A stretch of DNA of 64,000 bases from the NCBI GenBank assembly GCA_963978895.1, contig OZ022239.1, positions 14,154,566 to 14,218,565 on the forward strand. The letters run 5' to 3'. Source of the stretch: Erpobdella octoculata (Eukaryota; Annelida; Clitellata; Hirudinida; Erpobdellidae). Below the pieces are notes generated by a model. The model made no database searches, was not told where the DNA came from, and saw only the letters and a list, made by a program, of their open reading frames with translations. The translations under genes were made by a program, and so were the position numbers. This document shows positions 55,840 to 64,000 of the stretch, piece by piece; position 1 is the first letter of the stretch, and each line of letters starts with the position of its first letter.

Positions 55840-56092
55840 AATAACAAGCCAGGCCTGAAATTTTCTGTCTATGAAATAAGCCGGACCGGGTCTAAAAATA
55901 TTCGTGTAGGGCACTATGGATTAGAGTGCTGCACGGACCGGGCCAGGCCGTGATTTTAGGGTCTTCAGACCGGATGGGCCAAACCTAAAGTCAAGGTGGG
56001 ACGGGCCGAGATTTTTCGCCAAGTATACAGAAATTTTAGGCCTGTAAAAAGGAGCCAGGCCTAAATTAGATGGACCGTGCCTGAAATTTTGA

Positions 56093-56171
<79 letters not shown>

Positions 56172-56247
56172 AGTTTTAAGATTTTCCAGGTTAAATTTAA
56201 AAAATCTTCGCCCTACCCCCCAAGGTTTTGCTGAATCGCCGCCACTG
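55840..56247. repeat. Degenerate 'gggccaggccta' repeat plus (TA)n and a CAGTGGCG end
   Basis: Several GC-rich motifs ('ggaccgggccaggccg', 'gatgggccaaacctaaag', 'ggagccaggcctaaatt') alternate with AT sequence. They are followed by a 74-bp TA run and, on the minus strand at 56247, the transposon-like terminus CAGTGGCGGCGATTCAG. The partner end was not identified. Confidence 0.45.
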
Positions 56248-56762
56248 CTTTTTTAGTATTAATTTGAATCGTTTCTCTTCTTACTATATTTTTGCATTTG
56301 TTCCTCAGCTTCTTGAATTTTTCGTGATTGGCACATTTTCTAGCTGCGACTCAGATTCATAAGTTCTAGTGATTGCTTTGGTTTTGATAATGCTTTGCAC
56401 GGCACACATTTGATTGGGGCAGCCAAATCCAAAACTTCTAGATAATTTTTGTTCGAAACTGTTGCCATGTCAGGAAAATCAAGATCCGAAAAATGTAGCC
56501 ACCGTTGTCTACTAATTAGCTCATTTGGAAATTTTGAAGTTTTAAATTTGTTGAAGTTTCTCTTTTGAGTGTGTTTTTATCTTTGGCGTTATATTTGTAA
56601 GCGGATAGTCAAATATCAACTATAATAGCCCAGTGGTCTCTGCAGCCAACTTCAAATTTAAGTAAACATTTCAATGAACTGAGTTTTAATGTTTATTTGT
56701 TTATTATGTATTTTTTTAATTATCAAAAAGTGCAGGAGCACTTAAATAAACGATTTCGAAAC

Positions 56763-56872
56763 CAAAAGTCGCCGGGATTAAAAGTCGCCAGGATTAAAAG
56801 TCATCGGGACTAAATGTCGCGGGATAAAAAGTCCTTTATTAAATGTCGCGGTATTAAAATTCATAGAACCGA
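56763..56872 (+). repeat. 16-bp minisatellite 'taaaagtcgccgggat'
   Basis: Six to seven degenerate units ('ccgggattaaaagtcg' and so on). Non-coding. Confidence 0.75.
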
Positions 56873-56889
56873 TAGTAAGTCTATAAAAT

Positions 56890-57850
56890 GTGAATACATT
56901 CTTTGACCACAGGTTTCAAAATACTTAATATGTAAAATATGTGTGGATTGAAAATATAAGAAATTTTGGAATCAATATGAAATGAACAAACTTTTTATTA
57001 AAAAATTAAATATTGCTTTTTTATGTAAACTGAAAATTGATGGTTCGTTTTTATACAGAAAATTTGTAATTAAAAAAAAATTGAGTTTAAAGTTACTGAA
57101 ATTTTCTCTAATCAATCCGAAAATTTAAAAACTATAAATTCCGCAGCGACAAATAAACTCACTTAATTTCAACTCGATTTTAAAACAGGAAGTTAATTTT
57201 TTAAGTAGTAAATCGGCCCAATGTATCGCTCAAACAAGCAGGCAAGCAAACATGGTAAAGTTAATTTAAAAAATTTTAAAAAATGATCTCAGTCTTCCAA
57301 ATATTTAATATGTAAAGTCTGGGAAGATTGAAAATATATAAAACTTTCGAATCAATATGAAAAAAACTTTTTATCATAAATTTGAAAATTAAATATCGCT
57401 TTCTTTAAATAAACTAAAAATTGATTGTTGATTTATCTACAGAAAATTTTTATTTTTTTTAAATATGTTTAATTTTAAGTGATGTTATTCAATAATTCAC
57501 TCAAATTTTGTTCAATCAATCTGAAAATGTTTTAGAATGTGAAGTCCGCACGACAAATAAACTCACAAATTTCCAACTTGATTAGATAACGGGAATCTGG
57601 CTATTTTAAGCTGTAAATTGTTTTTTTTTAGTAATTTATAGTCCTTTACACCAGGTGTTTTAATACTGAAATGGCTGTATGTAGGAGGCACTTAAGAACT
57701 TCCTGTCGTGGATGATATTTTGATCTTTTTAACTTTCTCTCCTCCTTTCTCCAGGAAAAATTCAAGACTTGCTTGAGAAAGCAAGGCGAAGGTAATTGTA
57801 AATTGTCCCAACGTATGGCTCAAGCAAGCAAACACGGTGAAGTTAATATA
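56890..57850 (+). repeat. Dispersed repeat R1, two or more copies in tandem
   Basis: About 56890-57260 and 57270-57850 each run from 'aatatgtaaa(a/g)t(a/c)tg' through 'acaaataaactca' to 'caagcaaacatggtaaagtt' or 'cacggtgaagttaatataaa'. The second copy is split at about 57620-57790 by a segment related to 781-900. Confidence 0.6.
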
Positions 57851-57981
57851 AAGGATTTAATAATGGCAAACATTTAAACAATCTCATTGATAAAGATGTT
57901 CCAAAAACTCAAAGCACTGGAAAAATTAACATTATGATTGCTCAAAAATTAAAAAAAAAAACTATAGATAATAGGTACCTA

Positions 57982-58195
57982 CAGTGGCCACTTAGAATTT
58001 TTTGGAAAGAGAGTTTAAACAAAAATAAGGTCGGGAAGGAGAGTTCCAACCCCAGAACGCCCTTGGATGCACCCATGGCCAGACATACACATAACCACGT
58101 CAAGTAATACGTTTTCATACATTAAACAAATTTCGAATATAATTTCGAGGAGTCCAAACCTTAAAAACCACCCTCCTCCCGTGGGTGCGCCACTG
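57982..58195. mobile_element. hAT-like MITE, 214 bp, at the end of the Frizzled-domain gene
   Basis: Begins CAGTGGC and ends with its complement GCCACTG. Flanked by an 8-bp direct repeat with one mismatch: GGTACCTA (57974-57981) and GTTACCTA (58196-58203). The gene-side copy contains the stop codon (58201-58203, TAG on the minus strand), so insertion occurred exactly at the gene's 3' boundary. Confidence 0.75.
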
Positions 58196-58200
58196 GTTAC

Positions 58201-60240
58201 CTAAAACCAATTAAACCAGCAACAATTAAAAAAATATAGCAAACCAGACAGCGAAAAAATAACGATCGACCAATTATAATTTAATAAATTAGTATCATAT
58301 AAACCAGAAACTCCATTGACTGAGAATTCTTTCTTAATGATCTTTTTAGTCGTTTCTGTTCTGTTTTCATTAACGCAAAGGCCTGAATTTGGGAACTTCA
58401 TGCAATTAAGTTGTTCTGGCCATGTGAAACCAAATTTATTCATTAGAACCTCACAGCCAGTTTTGGCCTTCAAGCACAAATTTCTACAAGGAGGAATGGG
58501 TTCTTCCATTACTGTGCAAACAGGAGCATAAACAGTGCACAGAAAAAATTTGAAATAAGGGCTGCACAGCACTTTGACAAGAGGTATGAACTGATGTAAT
58601 TCAGCCTCTGCATCATCTTGTTTCTGATGATTCAATAAATTAGGCATGATGGTTTCATTGTACTGGATATCTTTGCACATCATAATTGTAATGGGCTCAC
58701 ATTTTCGAGAAGACTTTGAAGCTGAATACAAATCAGTTTTATTAGGAGAACCAAATGTAGCGGCACTATCATCAGAATTATCACTTTTTGAGAATTCATT
58801 CTTTGTGATTTTTTTACTCGTTTCTGTTCTATTTTCATCAACGCAAAGGCCTGAATTTGGGAACCTCATGCAATCAAGGTTTTCTGGCCATGTGAAACCA
58901 AATTTATTCATTAGAACCTCACAGCCAGTTTTGGCCTTCAAGCACAAATTTCGACAAGGAGGAATGGGATTTTCCATATCAGTACAAACAGGAGCATAAA
59001 CAGTGCACAGAAAAAATTTAAAATAAGGACTGCACTGCACTTTGACAAGAGGCATAAATTGGAATAATTCAGTCTCTGCATCTTCTTGTTTCTGATGACC
59101 TAATAAATTAGGCATGATTGTTTCATTGTACTGCAAGTCTTTGCACATGTGAATTGTTATGGGCTCAAATTTTTTAGAAGACTTTGAAACTGAAGACAAC
59201 TCAGTTTTATTGGGATAACCAAATTTAACATCACTATCATCAGAAATATCACTGTTTGAGAATTCATTCTTTGTGTTTTCACTAACGCAGAGACCTGATG
59301 TTGGGAACCTCATGCAATTAAGTTGTTCTGGCCATGTGAAACCAAATTTATTCATTAGAACCTCACAGCCAGTTTTGGCCTTCAAGCACAAATTTCGACA
59401 AGGAGGAATGGGTTCTTCCATTACTGTGCAAACAGGAGCATAAACAGTGCACAGAAAAAATTTGAAATAAGGGCTGCACAGCACTTTGACAAGAGGTATG
59501 AACTGATGTAATTCAGCCTCTGCATCATCTTGTTTCTGATGATTCAATAAATTAGGCATGATGGTTTCATTGTACTGGATATCTTTGCACATCATAATTG
59601 TAATGGGCTCACATTTTCGAGAAGACTTTGAAGCTGAATACAAATCAGTTTTATTAGGAGAACCAAATGTAGCGGCACTATCATCAGAATTATCACTTTT
59701 TGAGAATTCATTCTTTGTGATTTTTTTACTCGTTTCTGTTCTATTTTCATCAACGCAAAGGCCTGAATTTGGGAACCTCATGCAATCAAGGTTTTCTGGC
59801 CATGTGAAACCAAATTTATTCGTTAGAACCTCACAGCCAGTTTTGGCCTTCAAGCACAAATTTCGACAAGGAGGAATGGGATTTTCCATATCAGTACAAA
59901 CAGGAGCATAAACAGTGCACAGAAAAAATTTAAAATAAGGACTGCACTGCACTTTGACAAGAGGCATAAATTGGAGTAATTCAGTCTCTGCATCTTCCTG
60001 TTTCTGATGACCTAATAAATTAGGCATAATTGTTTCATTGTACTGCAAGTCTTTGCACATGTGAATTGTTATGGGCTCACATTTTCCAAAGTACTCTGTA
60101 TCTGGACGAAAATAAGACAATCTGCGGCTTGGGTTGTAATTGTTTTCCTGTTTTAGACTTTTGAACCCATTTGTTAGAATGGCCTGGACTAGTAGAAACA
60201 GCGTCCACGTAAAAACAAGAAAGTTGTTGTTCAAAAACAT
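58201..60240 (-). CDS. Protein with four Frizzled cysteine-rich domains
   Basis: Intronless coding region of about 679 residues from the ATG at 60240. An upstream in-frame ATG exists (60291), but an acceptor-like 'ttttattttag' lies between them. A hydrophobic signal peptide ('[19 protein letters not shown]') is followed by four Frizzled-type CRDs separated by acidic/serine linkers, and a hydrophobic tail ('[20 protein letters not shown]') that could be a GPI-attachment signal or a membrane anchor. Each CRD keeps the ten-cysteine pattern ([31 protein letters not shown]) except CRD3, where the first cysteine is phenylalanine ('[13 protein letters not shown]'). Frizzled CRDs bind Wnt ligands or fatty acids; with no seven-helix domain this may act as a decoy or co-receptor (inference). 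CRD1+2 and CRD3+4 are near-identical 912-bp duplicates. Family sure, function not. Confidence 0.88.
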   Translation of the reverse strand: MFLNNNFLVFTWTLFLLVQAILTNGFKSLKQENNYNPSRRLSYFRPDTEYFGKCEPITIHMCKDLQYNETIMPNLLGHQKQEDAETELLQFMPLVKVQCSPYFKFFLCTVYAPVCTDMENPIPPCRNLCLKAKTGCEVLTNKFGFTWPENLDCMRFPNSGLCVDENRTETSKKITKNEFSKSDNSDDSAATFGSPNKTDLYSASKSSRKCEPITIMMCKDIQYNETIMPNLLNHQKQDDAEAELHQFIPLVKVLCSPYFKFFLCTVYAPVCTVMEEPIPPCRNLCLKAKTGCEVLMNKFGFTWPEQLNCMRFPTSGLCVSENTKNEFSNSDISDDSDVKFGYPNKTELSSVSKSSKKFEPITIHMCKDLQYNETIMPNLLGHQKQEDAETELFQFMPLVKVQCSPYFKFFLCTVYAPVCTDMENPIPPCRNLCLKAKTGCEVLMNKFGFTWPENLDCMRFPNSGLCVDENRTETSKKITKNEFSKSDNSDDSAATFGSPNKTDLYSASKSSRKCEPITIMMCKDIQYNETIMPNLLNHQKQDDAEAELHQFIPLVKVLCSPYFKFFLCTVYAPVCTVMEEPIPPCRNLCLKAKTGCEVLMNKFGFTWPEQLNCMKFPNSGLCVNENRTETTKKIIKKEFSVNGVSGLYDTNLLNYNWSIVIFSLSGLLYFFNCCWFNWF

Positions 60241-60379
60241 AATATGGATCGAGCTAAAATAAAATTGACTTACTGTTATTTTAAAACACAATAGTTTATT
60301 AAAACAGTAAGAAAGTAAGTTGAATATTTGTTATATTCTTTATTTTCAAACCGTCAAACCTTTTAGGATGAGTATGGTA

Positions 60380-60751
<372 letters not shown>

Positions 60752-60779
60752 TTATACAAGCTGACTATAAACTATAATA

Positions 60780-60975
60780 AAAAAATGTTTTGGGAACAGG
60801 AAAACAAAAGCGACCGGTATGTAGCGGGAGCGCATGCGGCGGGAAGGAAAAAGGAGCGAAAGGAAAACGATAGAAAACCCTAAAAAAACCCGGGAACGGG
60901 AAAGCAGCCGGCAGGTAGCGGGAGAGCAACTAGGAGCGGGAAACCGACGGTGAGCGGGAAAACAACCGGGACATT
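60780..60975 (+). repeat. Minisatellite, gcgggagcgac family
   Basis: Degenerate 'agcgggagagcaactaggag' units and 'aaaaacccgggaacggg', matching the Helitron-like family and 63470-64000. Between two TA runs. Confidence 0.65.
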
Positions 60976-61011
60976 TTAGGATGAGTATGGTATAACAGTT
61001 ATCTATATATA

Positions 61012-61025
61012 TTGATATATAAATA

Positions 61026-61121
<96 letters not shown>
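61012..61121. repeat. (TA)n microsatellite, about 110 bp
   Basis: Pure TA run with one 'tgta' interruption. It ends at 'tagggtgtcccagaaatgca', which looks like a DNA-transposon terminus. Confidence 0.95.
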
Positions 61122-61123
<2 letters not shown>

Positions 61124-61800
61124 GGTGTCCCAGAAATGCACGGAAAATTTTTTTTTTTAAATAGTTGATGTCTCACCCTCTGAAAAGTGTCTCTTGGGTA
61201 CAATAATTAAATTGGTTAAATTACAGCTCATTTGAACAAGTTTGAAAGGTCCCCCAAGGGCTTTTAAAATTTTACTATCGAGTTAATTCAAAATCCATAT
61301 CAATAATCTTAAACAATATGCACAAAATGAGTGAAATAAAGCTAGAAATGCAAACTAGTTTAATTATCTCAGTGCTGACATTAATTAGAGTTTAAAATAT
61401 TATTACCAATTACCTATAGACTGTTAATCTTTATCAGAGAATGCAAAAAATGTATATTTTTGATCAGTCAACTCACTATTTTAAACAAAAGTTTAGAAAC
61501 AAATTTTACTTTTACTTATTATTATTTGCTGCAGTGCTATTGTCACATCACCAAGTGGCCATTTGTTTTCTTTTATTTTTGCTCATGTTTTATTGTATAT
61601 AAATTGGTGAAAAAAACAAGAAATACAGCAGCAATTTGTAAGTTTGTTAATTATTGTACTAATAATATAACAATTATGTAATCATTTTTTAATTGTGTTC
61701 TCCAAATATTTTTAAAATATATTAAAATATTTAAATACAATATTAAACTATTTATACTTAATAACACTTATACTGTCATTAGTGCTTGTATTATTTTTTG
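61124..61800. other. 5' flank of transposase-like pseudogene
   Basis: Begins AGGGTGTCCCAGAAATGCAC directly after the TA run, a plausible terminal sequence of the element encoding the pseudogene at 61803; a matching inverted end downstream was not found. The rest is AT-rich and non-coding. Confidence 0.35.
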
Positions 61801-61802
61801 GG

Positions 61803-63087
61803 TATGGCTAAATCTACAGTAAGCAGAAGCAATAACAACATATGGCTTATCGGCTTTCCAAAAGAAACCATCTCAGGTGCTGGCCTCCCTTCAGGCCAAG
61901 ATGTCATGAAAAATTTTGTATTCTATCACCGTGTACAGAAGCTAAACATTAATAAAGCTGCACAACAAGTGCACGAGCAACTGCTCCCATTTTGGGTAAA
62001 ATCAAGACTGCCAGTACGACAAAAACATCATATAATACAGAAAATTAAAGATCTGTATGCTGACCAAGTTCGTTTGATGAAGCATCGTAAGAGAAATAAC
62101 TCTACTGATCAAATGAACCAAAAAGAATACACAAATAAGTTGAGTCAACTTTTTGACATCAGCCATGCCAACTCTGAACAGTTGATAAAAACTGATAAAG
62201 ACAGACAGTTTTTGAAAGTACAACAACCATCAAGAACGAGATCGATTGGGTCTGTGGACAAAAAACACGGTTATAGAAAAACGAGTTGCTAAACGTCAAA
62301 AACAATTTATCAGGGATGTCGATAATGCAGCAAAAGATGCTGTATCAAAAATTGTTTACCGTGGACGGAGTGGGTTATCATCAACAGCAGAGTCAGCTGC
62401 AGACCAACAACTGGACAGTGCAACACATTCAACAACATCATCCGTTTGCCAAGATTCTGATGAAGATGATAAATCTAATGAAGAATTTCTTGTACAATCA
62501 GCACGCTCAAGTAAAACAATTTCTACAACACAACGCAGACATCGCAGAGACATTATATCTCCCAAAGTTGCAGCTGTGCAGGATAGGACAAATACCAGCA
62601 TTAGAAAGTCAACTATGATTCTTGCATCGGCATTCAACGAAGCTGGTGTTCCGATATCAGAAACAATATATGTCAGCGCCGTCGTCAACAAGCTGCAGCT
62701 CTTATAAAAGAAAATTATATTTCCTCAAAATCCATTGTTCATTGGGATGGTAAACTTTTGACCGATGTTACTGGTGAGGTCAACGTGGATTGGTTACCTG
62801 TCCTGCTCTCATCACTTGTCGATGGCACTACAAAACTTCTTGGAGTTCCAAAGTTAGCATCTGGATCAGGACGAGCAGCTGCTGATGCAGTTCATGAACA
62901 TATAAAATCTTGGAAGTGTGAATCAATGGTTATTGGCATGTGCTTTGACACGACAGCTTCCAATACTGGAAAACTCAATGGAGCTTGCACTCTTCTAGAA
63001 AAAGCCATGGGACGTAACTTATTATGGATGGCTTGCCGTCATCATATGTTTGAAATGTATAATCGTGAACTGCTAGCTAAAATTTGA
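61803..63087 (+). pseudogene. Transposase-like gene, two frameshifts, 3'-truncated
   Basis: Three overlapping frames cover one protein: 61803-about 62250, 62246-about 62690, and about 62690-63087, so at least two indels separate them (near 62250 and 62690). The N-terminal part is basic with 'KHHIIQKIKDLYADQVRLMK'. The C-terminal part has 'IVHWDGKLL', 'LGVPKLASGSGRA', 'VIGMCFDTTASNTGKLNGAC' and 'LWMACRHHMFEM'. D in 'FDTTASNTG' and the C-x-H-H motif suggest an RNase-H-fold, hAT-like transposase family repeated in many invertebrate genomes; this is from memory of the pattern and the superfamily is uncertain. The protein should continue well beyond 63087; that part is missing. Confidence 0.65.
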
Positions 63088-63365
63088 ATTATTTGCATAA
63101 TCTACATAAATGCTTATTAATTAATATTCAAGCGAACTGAAATTCAATAAAATCTTGTTTTTTAATCATTTTTGACCTAATTTTTGAAATTGAAAAATTA
63201 AAGGCATTGCAGATTTATATATTTTTTCAGAATTATATATTTTGTTTCATTTGTAGAAGCAAATCATAAAACATTTATAATCATATCATATAACACTGTA
63301 TCAAAGTTGGTCGCGAACGATCAAACACCAAAATCGGAAACTTCCGACCCCTTGGGGGACCTCTA
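63088..63365. other. Gene-less AT-rich stretch
   Basis: No coding signal. Just before the TA run, 'aatcggaaacttccgacccc' is an imperfect palindrome (about 63334-63353). Confidence 0.4.
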
Positions 63366-63367
63366 AA

Positions 63368-63369
<2 letters not shown>

Positions 63370-63429
<60 letters not shown>

Positions 63430-64000
63430 TTATAAAAGCTGACAATAAACTATTAAAAAGAAATATTTCGGGAACGGGAAAACAAAAGCGACCAGTAGGT
63501 AGCGGGAGCGCAAGCGGGGAAGGAAGAAGGAGCGAAAAAAACAATAGAAAAACCTCTAAAAACCCCGGGAACGGGAAAGCGACGGGTAGGTAGCGGGAGA
63601 GCAACTGGGAGCGGAAAAGCGACCAAGAGCGGGTAAACGAACGAAAGCGGGAAAGCAGCCGGGAGCAGGAAATCAACCGGAAGCGGAAAAGCGACCGGGA
63701 GCGGGAAAGCGACCGGTAGCGATAGAGCAAGCGGGGAAGGAAAGAAAAGCGAAAGAAAAACGATAGAAAACCCTCTAAAAACCCCGGGCGCGGGAAAGCA
63801 AGCGAGAGAGCAAACGGGGACGGGAGAGCAATCGGAAACGGGAAAGCAAGCAAAAACGGGATACCAAACAAACATGAGACAGCAAACAAAAACGGGAAAG
63901 TACACGGGAACGGGAGAGCAAGCGGGAACGGGAGAGCAAGCGGGAACGGGAGTGCAAGCGGGAACGAGAAAGCAAACGGAAACGGGAAAGCAAGTGGGAA
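63370..64000 (+). repeat. TA run and 18-bp minisatellite element, runs off the window
   Basis: A 58-bp TA run (63370-63427) is followed by minisatellite units ('gcgggaaagcgaccggtagc', 'acgggagagcaagcgggaac') to the window end. Two 'cctctaaaaaccccggg' blocks (about 63553 and 63772) match the hairpin side of the Helitron-like 3' end without CTAG, so the array may hold two or more fused elements. Long ORFs here are products of the 18-bp period. Confidence 0.75.

Noticed and set aside
56340..56475. Short minus-strand ORF with some protein-like character ('LEVLDLAAPIKCVPCKAL')
   Set aside because: Too short and isolated; probably transposon debris next to the CAGTGGCG end.
58316..59911. ORFs on the plus strand opposite the four-CRD gene, two of them near-identical
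   Set aside because: Shadows of the coding strand; their similarity simply reflects the 912-bp duplication.
63281..63993. Long repeat-rich ORFs on the minus strand near the window end
   Set aside because: The same 18-bp minisatellite effect plus a TA run; no domain.

Overview
This is AT-rich animal nuclear DNA, probably from an invertebrate with a repeat-laden genome. The evidence is spliced genes with GT-AG introns, metazoan proteins (ATG3, mitochondrial thioredoxin, a Frizzled-type cysteine-rich-domain protein, a C2H2 zinc-finger fragment) and many eukaryotic transposable elements (piggyBac, hAT, Mutator-like, Helitron-like, Gypsy, CR1/L2 and RTE LINEs). No species can be named from the sequence. 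A cnidarian or another aquatic invertebrate would fit, but that is a guess. I saw no bacterial genes, CRISPR array, rRNA or tRNA.

Layout. (1) 1-12,300 is a stack of transposons. An 11.1-kb unit (987-12097) has 14-bp hAT-like inverted ends and a perfect 8-bp target duplication. Inside it is a piggyBac element (about 2577-11983) with a full-length transposase, and inside that a Mutator-like region whose six-exon gene joins a DDE transposase to an Ulp1 (SUMO protease-like) domain and a PHD finger. (2) 12,690-14,510 is an RTE-like LINE endonuclease ORF with about 170-bp tandem repeats directly upstream. (3) 14,513-33,790 is a nested set: repeat A1 is split by a CR1/L2 LINE; the LINE is split at TTAA by a piggyBac MITE; the MITE holds a Mutator-like element and a Gypsy-type LTR element (28951-31934); the Mutator-like element holds an inverted second copy of repeat A, which itself holds a foldback Mutator-like element (23121-25880). 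(4) 33,922-34,572 is a damaged C2H2 zinc-finger fragment.

(5) 35,001-42,523 (minus strand) is mitochondrial thioredoxin in three coding exons; its introns hold Helitron-like minisatellite elements and an intact 1.5-kb piggyBac MITE. (6) 46,547-51,913 (minus) is ATG3, the autophagy E2-like enzyme, in ten exons whose splice phases all agree. (7) 52,200-58,200 holds tandem repeats, a Gypsy element deleted down to its LTRs, and MITEs. (8) 58,201-60,240 (minus) is an intronless secreted or surface protein with four Frizzled cysteine-rich domains. (9) 60,300-64,000 holds long TA runs, minisatellite elements and a frameshifted transposase-like pseudogene.

The host genes look functionally unrelated: mitochondrial redox, autophagy and probable Wnt or lipid binding. 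The rest is explained mainly by repeated, nested insertion of mobile DNA. Identifications rest on reading motifs and splice sites by eye; no database search was run.
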